A DNA stretch of 64,000 nucleotides from Dipteris shenzhenensis (taxonomy: Eukaryota > Polypodiophyta > Polypodiopsida > Gleicheniales): assembly GCA_047967505.1 (NCBI GenBank), contig CM106541.1. The stretch is one strand, 5' to 3'. Under the pieces are notes generated by a model. It was not told the origin of the DNA. It saw only the letters and a program-made list of their open reading frames with translations, and ran no database searches. Numbering within the stretch: the first letter of the stretch is position 1; each line of letters opens with the position of its first letter. Positions 1 to 10,385 of the stretch are shown piece after piece. A program made the translations under genes and the position numbers.

Positions 1-93
1 CAACAAGATCTGTTTTGCATGCTAGTCGATCAGCTTGTGCTATATACAAAATGTTTGCTTGTTGATCTTGTGAAACCTTTTGCCATCCTTACA

Positions 94-262
94 TTAACAA
101 CCTCTTACAGGTTTTCATGTGATAATATGACATGTTTCCAAGTTAATTGAAATGAAGGACTAGAGTGTGGGTAGTAAGTCAAATAAAAATAGTAGCCACA
201 CTCAAGTCAATTCATTTCAAACATCTCATACCATCATAAGCAAACTTGCAAGAGGTTGTTAA
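94..262. repeat. short element bounded by 21-bp inverted repeats (MITE candidate)
   Basis: The ends 94-114 and 242-262 are inverted copies that differ at 2 of 21 positions (core TAACAACCTCTT). The 169-bp unit has no coding capacity. This size and architecture suit a non-autonomous DNA transposon, but I could not find a clean flanking duplication, so it may be a chance or decayed inverted repeat. It lies in the presumed third intron of the REV3 gene. Confidence 0.3.
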
Positions 263-1161
263 GGTACAAATGCAATAATGTGAATTTCAAGTAAGCTCTA
301 TTGGGGAATAACACATGTCGAGGTGCTGACCATCGTGGGCAGCAAGTCCAGGGCAAGGCACCTGCTCCACCGACACCAAATCAGAGAGATGGGATGCCTA
401 AGATGCATAGGCCTTGTCTTCAATTGCACTTTCAGTGAAGAGGTTCATTTACCTCATATTAGGTCATGCAAGACTTCTAAAAATGCCTGCTACACTTTGG
501 AAGCAATGTATCAAACCCGTAATGAGGCAAGGGTCTCGTTCCTGAAATGGGAAGGATGCAAAAAGAAGACTCAATGTCAGAGCATAAATTCAGGATCTCG
601 ACAAGCTATTCCAGATGCTCAGCTTGTTCCACTACTTTGAACTCCCTATCGGAGTCATATTTGTCTTTCCATGTAAGCCAATTGATTTAACTTGTGCTCT
701 AGGAGACTCCCCCATCTGTATAGTTCTAGAGAACTTTCAAGGGGCATGACTCCCCAATGTAATGGGAGTATGTGAGCTTTCCATGCTCGTCTGCTGCAAG
801 GTTCATCCATAAACAAACCCCTTTCTATTCTTATTCCCAAGGATTAACCTACATGCATGCATTAAGATATGAATAGAGCTAGTTAGGACTATTATGTTGG
901 CAGAAACATTGGGAGGAAAGAGGAATCCTAATTCTTATAAAGTTTTTGGCAAGGAAAACATTGCCCTTACTTGTGGGCTGCTAAGGCAGCATGTTTTTTG
1001 TAAGCTTTGTGAATGTTATCAAGAATTTTCTATTGTAAGTTGTGATACCTTTTTTAAATGAATGGCAAAAAGATCTAAAGAACAAGGGTCTTGAGGAATG
1101 ATTGCCCATTATGAAGGACAATTTCAAGAGTAAGACGACCTTAAACCTGTTGGAAAGGTCA

Positions 1162-1259
1162 CCTCCCCATGTGTAATCCCCCATATGAGGAGAATATGTG
1201 GGAGGGTGTACCTCCCCATGTGTAAGCCCCCATATGAGGAGAGTATGTGGGAGGGTGTA
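1162..1259 (+). repeat. 49-bp tandem duplication in the solo LTR
   Basis: Two adjacent 49-bp copies (1162-1210 and 1211-1259) differ at only two positions. They lie near the 5' end of the LTR, in the U3 region where retrotransposon enhancers often duplicate. Confidence 0.85.
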
Positions 1260-1641
1260 CCTAGGAAAAGATGGCGAGCCTGTATGGAGACCTGGAGAAA
1301 GGGCAGGACAGGCGCACGCTGTACAGGATACTTGCAGAGGGTGTACGGAACTGTTGGAGAGGTTCCAGGGCTTGGCAATGGCCTGACATCAGGCGGAAAT
1401 AAGGTAGCAGGGCTGCGCTCTACTTGGGGCAGGGTGGGGCCAGAAACAATGGCTGCAAAGGGGAAGTCCCCTGCACTTATATAGGGCTGGCTGACCGGCT
1501 GGCCAACCAGGTCGGCCCAGCACACAGCCCCATGGAGGGTCCCCACAGGCCCATAAAGGGCTGGTGGGTCAGTTTGCAGACCTGCAGCAGTCGGCCATTT
1601 TGGCCCTGCTAGGTCGGTGCAGATAGGGGACTACCAGACCC

Positions 1642-1648
1642 TATAAAA
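1642..1648 (+). promoter_or_regulatory. TATA box of the solo LTR
   Basis: CTATAAAAGG lies about 495 bp into the LTR, followed by GC-richer DNA that would form R and U5. It is a candidate cryptic promoter inside REV3 intron 3, antisense to the gene. Confidence 0.5.
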
Positions 1649-2638
1649 GGGGCCCCTTACGGCCTCATTCATTTTCCACCAGGGCAGCCTTTAGGGAGCA
1701 GGTTTGGAGCAGAGGAGCAGCAGATTGGGGCCTACATTTTTTAGGTCCAAGCAGGCTGTGTACTGCAGACAAAGAGCTTGAAGAAGGGCTGCACACCTAG
1801 GCTGACACTTAGGGCAGCAAGGTGAGGGGATCAGACACGGAGACTGAAGTCTACATATGCTCATCAGGAAGCATGCGGACTCAGGGATCTAGGAGTGTGT
1901 CTGAGGTAGTAAGACAGCATCTTTTGGTGAGGACAAAGGACCACGATTTGGTGGGACTTTGGCCCTCTGTTGTATTGTGTCCACTGGGCAAAAATATTTT
2001 GTTGGTCCTGTATCTCTCTTGAGCATTGTCTACTTTTTAATCTGCACATATATGTGAAGCACATTAAGTAAGGAAGTTATGTGATTCCACCCACACCACC
2101 ACTGTGTGAGCTCCCGGTCTATTCTATCAGTTTTCCACTATGCATACCCTCTCATTGATTTCTAACAAAACCTTCATAAAGTTCTTATTTTTCTGTTAGC
2201 TTTCTTTAAGCTGAATTAAGAAGACCTTTTTCCTCTATATGTACTCATAACAGATGGTAAATAAGGAGAGTCTAGATAAGAGTTTAGGTGCCCACGTGTT
2301 TCTAACTTGTTAGATCATTAATTAATTAAAGCTTGCCAAGGATACACAGGGTGGTTTCATTTACTCACTCGTCACACCCGCAGCTATGTTAATTGTCTCC
2401 CAAGATGCTTTGTTTGTTATGAACCAACATTAAAGAGAGATTGGAAGGTGAGGTGTTTGCAGTTATTATCTAAACAGGAGATTGGACACGATTACATGTT
2501 TCCATGTTGCTCAAAAAGAAACTCAGCCACTTTAAAATCTGACGTAATGAAAGGAAAAAATAAATGTAGTAATCAAAATGGCAACCGAGAAATAAAGGGG
2601 GAGCACCAAAGCACTCTAAATTAAGTGTACGGGCTTAC

Positions 2639-3325
2639 CTTCATTAAAGTCTTGAGGCAGCTCTTCATCATATGGCACGTAAAAGTAAGGAAATGCCTGC
2701 ATATAACATGTAAGTCAACGAAGAAATAAAGCTCTCTAAAGAAAGGTGCCAATTTGGCAAAGCAAATTGCATTTCAACCACGCGAAGAGGCAGGGAAGTC
2801 CCAAACTTTGAAAAATCAGTCCGGAAAGGAGATAGGAAAGAAGGTGAGAGAGCTAATGCTACATAGGGCCTTCGTAATTTGTTAAGTTTATAATGGAACT
2901 CTCCACCAGGTGCTGAAAAGAGGTTCACATATGCCTATGTATAAAACTTATGCTTTCAAGCTGCGGACTTCACGCGTTGGACTTATTGGCGGAGGTGATC
3001 CTTTCTATCAAAAGGCACCAAATTGAGCATGTTCACATCGAACCTTGTGCAAATGCAGGCATATTTTCTGTCCCGAGAGAGTGGTGCCGAAAATTCTCAC
3101 AACTGGAACTTCGAGGATGGGAGAGCCTGGAAGGGGAAAAACGTGTGAATGCAAAGGACCCAAAAAGGGGAGGAGGATGTTGAGTGGAGCAAAGAAATGC
3201 TGACCTTGGAAAGAAGAGTAGCAGACGTCTAAGTGAGGAAGAGGGGGAGCAAGGTAATAATCGAGAGTGACAATTCGAAGGCTAAAGGTGGTTTCACGAC
3301 GAGGAGGAGACACCGTCTCCCCCAT
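2639..3325 (-). CDS. REV3: DNA polymerase zeta catalytic subunit, exons 1-3 (partial gene)
   Basis: REV3 is the B-family catalytic subunit of polymerase zeta, which extends past DNA lesions in the nucleus. Exon 1 is 3325-3205 (ATG at 3325), exon 2 is 3126-3044 and exon 3 is 2696-2639. Introns are 78 and 347 bp with GT/AG ends; exon 3 is followed by a GTAAGC donor. Splicing gives a continuous reading: FSLRIVTLDYYLAPP, CYSSFQG, then VPVVRIFG and GQKICLHLHK, then AFPYFYVPYDEELP. These blocks match, in order and spacing, the N-terminus of plant and animal REV3 as I remember it (human starts FSVRIVTADYY and has VPVVRVFG, CLHLH, FPYLYVPYD). Intron 1 is a multiple of three without stops, so unspliced DNA looks like one reading frame. 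An upstream GTG at 3358 is open in frame, but the ATG at 3325 is the first ATG and sits 44 bp from a TATA box. The polymerase domain and all later exons lie beyond the left edge; I found no exon 4 in 1-2638. No disabling change is seen. Confidence 0.85.
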
Positions 3326-3368
3326 GGTTGCCTCAAATGAACTTCTTACAATAAGCACTCATACACCT

Positions 3369-3376
3369 CTTATATA
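3369..3376 (-). promoter_or_regulatory. TATA box of the REV3 gene
   Basis: The minus strand reads TATATAAG here, 44 bp upstream of the REV3 start codon at 3325. Transcription about 30 bp downstream would begin just before that ATG and exclude the upstream in-frame GTG, which supports the chosen start. Assigned by motif and position only. Confidence 0.45.
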
Positions 3377-4716
3377 GTAGGCCAATGATGCCAATCCCAG
3401 ACTCTTCACATTCAAGCTTCGGGTGACCCCCACCCCCCCCTCAACCTCACCACAGGGGCCACCCGTGGGGCACAACATAGACCTGGCCAGTGATCCCACA
3501 CACACACCCCTCCCTCCCTCACGCACACGTCCAACCACTTAGCTAGGCACACACCAGCTCCTCTTCAAAGAGACGGTTCATGTGGAAGGAAGGGGGCAGG
3601 TGGGGGCGTTCGTTCACACTTGGGCGGACAGAGGCAACGGAAAAGCTATATTTTTTTCACATTGTCCGCACAGTGGCCGCCCGTTGATGCCGAATGAGAT
3701 TTTTGCACAACGAACGAGATTGCACTTTATGACAGACAAAAGAGCGAGTTCACACTCTGTGCACCTAGCTTTCCAAATGGTCAGTAGATACTCTAGACGT
3801 GCTTAGGCAAGTTTCACAAGCGACCATCTAGACAGGCAAAAGAAAAAGGGGCGTGGGAAAGAAGTGGCACACAATGATAGGCCGATGGGAGTGCCATCGA
3901 AAAAAGAATGGCGAGCAACCTCAACATGCTGCCCAAGGCATAGACACTTGACTTTGGTGGTCCTTGCAGTGGTAAGATTTTTGCTCCACATGCATCAATA
4001 GTGTATCACCAGCGGGTGTGTCTGAACGTGCTTCATAATGCAGCTGTCCGAATGGTTGTGAGTCCAACTTTACTCAAATCAACCTTTAAGGTAATTTTTA
4101 TTTCAATGAAAAGACTTCTATTAAGTATGAAAAAGCCCCAAGAGCAAATGCTCGTGGCAAAAGTACAACATGCATACCATGAAAAACAAAATACCTTGAA
4201 TGGGTCGACAACTACTCGTTAAGAAGAACCAAAAAAACTCAAACGTTAAGGGTGAAAATGGCAACTCAAACCTGTGGTGGACTTCAAGAAAAAAGGGGAG
4301 CCATTCCACTCCCTAAAGAAGATCGTCCCCCTGGTAGAGGCCACTCAGGAAGACCCCTGCATGCACCTTCAATGTAATTGTAATTGTTCATGTGGCCACA
4401 AATCGGTAGAGATTTTGCTTCTTTTTTCTCCCAATAAAAATCTCTCGAACTTTACTTGGCCTCGTTTTAGGGGATTGCACATTATTCATTCTTTTTAAAA
4501 ATACACAACCTCAATTTTAAGATTTTTGAGACTAGTTACCTACAAGTGTAAACTTCATTTTTTGTCGAGTTAGCAAACTGTTGTTTTTAGAAGTTGTCCT
4601 AGCAATGTGGAAAGGGTCTTGCATGGTTGTCACAAGGGGGGATCTGTATGCCCCACATTTTCAAGCAACTAGTTGCTTGTCATACTTTTGGAGAGTGGTC
4701 CTTAATAAAAGCTTAA
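3377..4716. other. REV3 upstream region, no gene recognised
   Basis: No coding pattern I can name on either strand. The segment 3425-3520 is C-rich, with short CA runs. Open frames here are short and carry no recognisable motifs. Nothing supports a divergently transcribed partner gene. Confidence 0.4.
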
Positions 4717-4880
4717 TTCCTTGTGAGTTCATCAGTTCATGAGCTTACTTTCTTCATGAAGTGATGAGCTCGCAAGGAAATAGTATTATCTAGCCCCACA
4801 CAATCAAATCTTATTGTGAGGGGCTAGATAATAAGATTTCCTTGTAAGTTCATCATTCCATAAAGAAAGTAAGCTCATGA
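4717..4880. repeat. tripartite foldback (hairpin-forming repeat)
   Basis: Arms 4737-4801 and 4816-4880 are 65-bp inverted copies with about 9 mismatches and a 14-nt loop. A further copy of the outer motif at 4717-4742 is inverted relative to 4754-4779 (3 mismatches in 26). The middle arm can therefore pair either with its left neighbour (short hairpin) or with the right arm (long hairpin). A foldback transposon or MITE is the simplest reading; a young microRNA-type precursor is possible. No flanking target duplication was found. Confidence 0.7.
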
Positions 4881-5825
4881 TTGACATTACTAAAATTTTG
4901 ATAAGGGGTTCATCCCATTGGCATGGATAGTTGATTGATAGTGGCCAACATCATGATGATAAGTTTGCCTAGCAAATTGACATTAGTCACATTCTTAATC
5001 ATGACTACTAATATGCTTTCCTTGATTTTGACTTTGGTTTCCTTTTTATTATGACTTGTAATATGTTTTGCTCCCCAAGAATGTATAAGTTAATGAGTTT
5101 TCAAGCTATGCATGCTTTGGAACTACTATATGCCTTATTGTGACTATTCTAAATATCAGGATGCCCATCCATGATGTTTTAATTATATGATGTAATTCAT
5201 TTGGAAACAAGTCTTGGGATGCCCTTCCAATGTTTACAATGTGAAGCCATAAGTTAGAACAAATGGTGTATTAATAACACCTAAAGCGAACTACTTACTC
5301 TCCTCCACATACATTACAAAATAATTAGGCCACTTTCCTCTACAAAAAGAAAGGGCAAGGATGAAGCAATTAAAGCATTAATTTTCATGTTTGGGATTGA
5401 AGGCTATGTCCTATGCTTGAGTTGAATTCGAGCACACAAACCTTTGCATATTTCGTACTCCATGCCTTGGAGTCAAGGTTGTCTTCATCTTATATGCAAT
5501 GTAGATCACCCATATTCTAAGGGTCCATGTTGCATCAACCACTTAGCAAGCACCATTAGTGTTACTTATAGCCCAAGAATGCTAAACATTTGCCTTAAGT
5601 GGGTCTACATATCCATTGTGTGAACCTATGCGACCTTTGCTCTACTTGTTGGCGCTACTTTCTCTGCTATTAGGTTGTTTTTGTAGCTACTTCCTTCGTT
5701 GTTGTTACATAATCCAATACAAACCAAACAAGGCTAGCTAGTTGGAAAAGGATTGAAAGAGAACACTTATTTAGAGTGCTAGCATCAAGAGGTTGCATGC
5801 GGTGTCAGCTACATATCAACTATGC
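4881..5825. other. AT-rich intergenic DNA
   Basis: No gene, LTR boundary or repeat recognised. Stop codons are dense in all frames. Confidence 0.4.
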
Positions 5826-5829
5826 CACT

Positions 5830-6450
5830 TTCCACAATATGGCATGAGAGATGTAGACATGTCAATTTCAAAAGTTTGATGCAGTTGAGAAATTAGAATA
5901 TGGTAATCGGCATTCCAAACTTTGGAAATTTTGCAAAGCATACTACTTTGGCTCACAATCAAGAGCTAGATTTGGAAGAAGCACCTTCAGAGTAAGCCTA
6001 GACTCTTGATTTGATTCATTTAGATGTTGGGGGTCATGCATAAACCTGCAAAATAAATGGTTTAGTATACTATTTGACTTTCATTGATAGCTACAATAGA
6101 TATTCTTTGAGCTATTTCCTCAATGAAATCTAAGGGTTTCGCCAAGTTTCAAGTGTTCAAAGTCATGGTAGTGAACAAACAAGCAAAATGATCAAATCTC
6201 TTAGATTATGTAAAAAAGGTGAACATATGTCTTCCAAATTCATAAACTTCTGTAAATGCAATTCACATGTGTAGATACTCCTCAACCAAACATATGTCTT
6301 CCAATTTTATAAACTTTTGTAAGGATTTTGAATCCAAATGCGATTCACATGTGTAGATACTCCTCAACCGAGGGGATGGGCAAAAAGTGAGTTTTTCGAG
6401 TGAGTTGAGAAACAAGTTTTTTTTGGCAACCACCATTTTTTGTTCCACCT
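5830..6450 (+). mobile_element. Copia integrase fragment, decayed
   Basis: From 5840 one frame reads WHERCRHVNFKSLMQLRN, the GAG-pre-integrase motif that precedes Copia integrase. Around 6060-6160, shifted frames give YYLTFID-like and SRYS-like segments of the integrase core, and near 6340-6380 there is FTCVDTPQ, the remnant of the TPQQNG block. Stops and frameshifts are frequent. There is no gag, RT or LTR, so this is an isolated scrap that ends in the CT-rich tract. Confidence 0.6.
6222..6370 (+). repeat. tandem duplication inside the Copia scrap
   Basis: Copies at 6222-6287 and 6288-6370 share the ACATATGTCTTCCAA start and the CACATGTGTAGATACTCC end. The second has an extra stretch of about 18 bp. 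The event duplicated part of the integrase remnant. Confidence 0.7.
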
Positions 6451-6465
6451 ATTCCACTTGTAACC

Positions 6466-6483
6466 CCCGCCCCCCCCTCCCCC

Positions 6484-6538
<55 letters not shown>

Positions 6539-6668
6539 GTCACTCTCTCTCTCGTAGAGAGAGTGAGTAGAGAGAGAGAGAGAGATCTCTTACTAACACA
6601 TTATCATTCTCCCTCTCCATGACCTCTCTCTCTCTCTCTCTCTCTCAGCATAACCCCTCTCCCTATGA

Positions 6669-6740
<72 letters not shown>

Positions 6741-7011
6741 AATTTGTATGTTTATTAATTATCCCCTACACGATGTGTATGTACTGTTTTCCAATACATT
6801 AAAATTGCTCTTCTTCTTCTTTTTACTCTCTCTCTCTCTCTCTCTTCACACTCTCTCTCTCTTCACACTCTCTCTCTCTTTTCACTCTCTCTTTCTCTTT
6901 GTACAGAGAGAGATTGAAAAGCAATATGTAGGGGGGGTTCAAAAAGTAACAAAAAACTAGGGGGGAACAACAAAAACCACCGCAGGCGGGATTTTTTTCC
7001 CCCCAAAAGTG

Positions 7012-7068
<57 letters not shown>
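6466..7068. repeat. CT/GA microsatellite cluster
   Basis: A C-rich run (6466-6486) leads into (TC)n tracts at 6487-6537, 6626-6646, 6671-6738, around 6826-6900, and 7018-7068. A GA tract lies at about 6567-6585. The longest uninterrupted run is about 68 bp. Open frames across it encode only Ser-Leu or Arg-Glu repeats and are not genes. Confidence 0.95.
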
Positions 7069-7072
<4 letters not shown>

Positions 7073-10000
7073 GAAACGTTTTTAATCTCAAATGTCCCAT
7101 ACTTATTCAAAACCTTTCCTTCAAACATGGCAATTTTGACAAATGGTCAGTGTCCACAATCAACAATGGCTTGACAACACCAATGTCCTCTTCTTCATTT
7201 CTAATATATTCAAATGGCTCTTTTATAACCAAAGGACTTAGAGATGGAAAACATTCTTCCTTTAGAAACTACCTTATCAAGTTGCTCGTGCACTACTTTT
7301 GTAGATAATAGTCATATTTGACTAGATACCTACATGGCAAGGAGGACATGCTGAGTAAATGATAAATCTTAAATATGTCAACATTGACCAATGACATCAC
7401 ATAAGTAATGCACACATCGATAGACATAATTTCCATCGCATACAAATGATAGCAAAAGTGATCATCATTTTGTAATGCACATACAATTTACTTGAACCTA
7501 TTCTAACACCCACTATCTCATTACCTTAAAGGAAGAGTGAGGGACCTAGACTTGATTATCTGTAGGCCATATCTGTAGGCCAGTTAGGTGAGAAAATTTT
7601 GAAAGCAACCCTTTTCAATGGTGGCCTTGCTTGTGGGGATTGCTCTGAAGTTCAATGTAGCAATGTCCTACATTGGTGCTTGCATGGCTCGATAGCTATC
7701 ACTTATACCAATTTTGCCCCCTAAACCATGTCCTGATTTGGCAATTTTTCATCAATGTTAGTTGATTTAATTTGGCTATGAAGTCGTTAGATAGAAATCA
7801 AAGCATTTTTTAATGCTTATCTTGTAGTGTCGTGGAAGTGTTGTGCAAGATAGGCTTTTGAGAAAATGGCTTTAAGTAATCTATTACACCAACCACCTAT
7901 TATTAACACAATTTGCCAGGGATTATAAGGGCCACAATGCAGTCCAATGAGGAACACACCATCTACAATGTCATTTTATGAGCCAAAAATTAATCCCAAT
8001 AAATGGATGCTAGACAAGGGATGCATTTATCTCGATGCTCATGGATGCCCTATGCCAATATTTGTGCATAATTGGTGAGCCTGTAGAATACAATTTCATC
8101 GTCACTAGCATTCAATAGTGACGTTAGAATTGGATGGTTGTTCTTCACATGCAACATTATTTTTACGTGTTTGAGGTGGTTTGGGATCTCTAGCATCAAG
8201 CAGCTTAGCAAAAGCAATAGAAACAAAGCACCAATATGCCTCATGTGCAACAGGCTTGTGGAATCATAGAAGAGTCCAAGCATCATCTACAACCTTCAAA
8301 ATTTGAAACGAGAAACTTCTTTCTCAGGTGATGGAGTGACATGCAATGGTTTGTCTTGTGGTCTTCTTTCATCTCAAAAGGGAAGCTTAACACTATTTGT
8401 GCTGTAATGTAAACAAAATTTGTATGAACCCTTAACCCACCTCATTGACAGATCCACTTGCATCCCAATGATTTTTGGACACTTACTTGAGCTATCCTTA
8501 TGCCCTTGATTGCAGGGCTACCAAAGGCTATGGATATAGCAACAAAATGCGATGGGGATACCGAAGCCCCAACTAAATCCCTTTTGTATTTTGGATGTAA
8601 ACCAGCAATGTGATTGTGAATTAAAGAAGGGGCACATTTGATTGGATGCCTCTTGTGCCTATTGCGATCAAGAGGTGTTGCAACACTATACAGGGAGGGC
8701 AAACGCTAGTGTGATAGAATTTTTAGAGTAGTGAGGGTGTTTTAGTTGATGTAGTGCTATGCCTCCTATTTGGTAAAGGCCAACACATTCTAAGTTGGCC
8801 ATTCCAAGCGGTGTACAAAAGAAAAACTGCATTGAAACTTAACGTGAAGATTTAGCCATTATAAAACTAAATTTCAATGGTTGGGAAATTGGTGCCTACT
8901 ACATGATTCCAACATATATCCAAGACTATCAGTCCACCATTCATGTCAGAAGACCTCCTCATCATGGCAACCTATACAATGAAATTTGAATTGGAAGACC
9001 CAAAAGGCAAGGCTTCTCCTAACAATCATGACCAACAAGCACTGAGTAACAATAGATGCAAGTGGCTTGAATTGTAGAGAGTGATTGATCTACTGTATGT
9101 GGTGTCAATTGTAGTCTTACCCAACCGAGAGTAAGGGATTCATAATTTGGCACTCTAATCCGCAACTGTAGTAAAGGATGGATCATCATCAGCTTCAAAG
9201 AAAAGCCAATCTTATTGACAAAATTTTGATTGATCCATTGATCAGATCAAAGTGACAAAATCAATGATTCCATTGTAACTTTTGCTCAAAAATTATGAAA
9301 CCTATAGAAATCTCACAGAGTTTCTAGTGGATCTAAGATGCTTGATCTATTGGGGGAACATCTTGCTAAGTGTTGCACTATTTCTCCAACTTTTGGCATT
9401 CAAGCAAGCTAAATTTGAACTAGTAAGCTTCCATCCTTCCATATCTTTTGATAATTCAGCCTAGCTAGTGAGTGATCAAATCGTCAGTAGAGGCAAGCTG
9501 GCTCACAATTCTATCTAGTTGGTTTGTTGATCATCTGGTATTTGAGAATCACAACCAGGCTTCTAGTTGATTGTTTATCTCTTGATGGTGAGTTACTTTC
9601 TAGCATGAACTTTATTGTCGATCAAACATGCCATTAGAGCATCCAATTTGAATCTCACCTCGTGGAACGCCAGCTCATTGCCTTGCATTGGAAAATGGAT
9701 GGAAGTAGCCTACAAATACAACAAAGTCATTTAGTTTCAAGTTCCTTTTCCCCTCCCTGCCTTCTTCAATACATTACTTATGTTTTACTATTGGCAGTGT
9801 GAAAAACATGACTGCACCTACACATGAATATGTTGCGATTTGGCTTATCTGGATTACTTAACAGTATGACAAGCTTGTAAATCTTGGATGTTGCACATAA
9901 CCAAATCAACAGCTCTCTTCATTCAATCGATGGAATTGCGAGCTATGCCAATGAGAGTTGGGTGGGGAGCAAAGCAGAAGTTGAATTTAGACTTCAAGCT

Positions 10001-10385
10001 ATAGATTTGTATGGCATGAGACCTTAGACCTGCTGGCCGTGCCCATAATTTATCCTCCATGGCTCCTAGCTTTCACTAGGGTGCAATAATGTTGATTTTG
10101 AGAGGAAAGGCTCTTCAGTTGAAGATCCTACTGCTTTATGATTTTCATATGTTTAGCTCCATGTTGAAACAATGAGAGAGGAGAGAATGAATCACAATGC
10201 TCACCCAACCCCTTTCTTCATTACAGGGAGAAGCTCATGTATTACCAACTGCCCTATACAAAACTCAAGTCACTAAAACAAAAATCCCTAAATCCACTAG
10301 ACCATATCATGGTCATCATAACTCTATTCATATCTCACCATATGGTAAAGTATATACATATATCTATACATGAACAAGCTCCCTC
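7069..10385. other. intergenic DNA, no gene recognised
   Basis: Short open frames occur on both strands, but none carries a motif I can name and stops are frequent. No microsatellite or tandem array stands out. The right end (from about 10200) may include LTR sequence of the Copia remnant that follows, but I could not place its boundaries. Confidence 0.35.

Larger units (their letters stand above)
1148..2167 (+). mobile_element. solo LTR in REV3 intron 3
   Basis: The unit begins TGTTGGAAAG and ends TTTCTAACA, so its ends are imperfect inverted copies with the TG...CA termini of an LTR. It is flanked on both sides by AAACC (1143-1147 and 2168-2172), a 5-bp target duplication typical of LTR retrotransposon integration. 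No gag, pol or second LTR is present, so the element was reduced to one LTR by recombination. A TATA box at 1642-1648 shows plus orientation, opposite to REV3. Short open frames inside it do not resemble known proteins. Confidence 0.85.

Noticed and set aside
1-1143. REV3 exon 4
   Set aside because: No minus-strand segment resembles the next conserved REV3 block; it probably lies left of the window.
1185-1612. Overlapping open frames of 60-140 codons on both strands
   Set aside because: They lie inside the solo LTR, follow its GC-rich composition, and carry no known motif.
6619-7128. Ser-Leu-rich and Arg-Glu-rich open frames
   Set aside because: Direct translations of CT/GA microsatellites; no start context or non-repeat domain.
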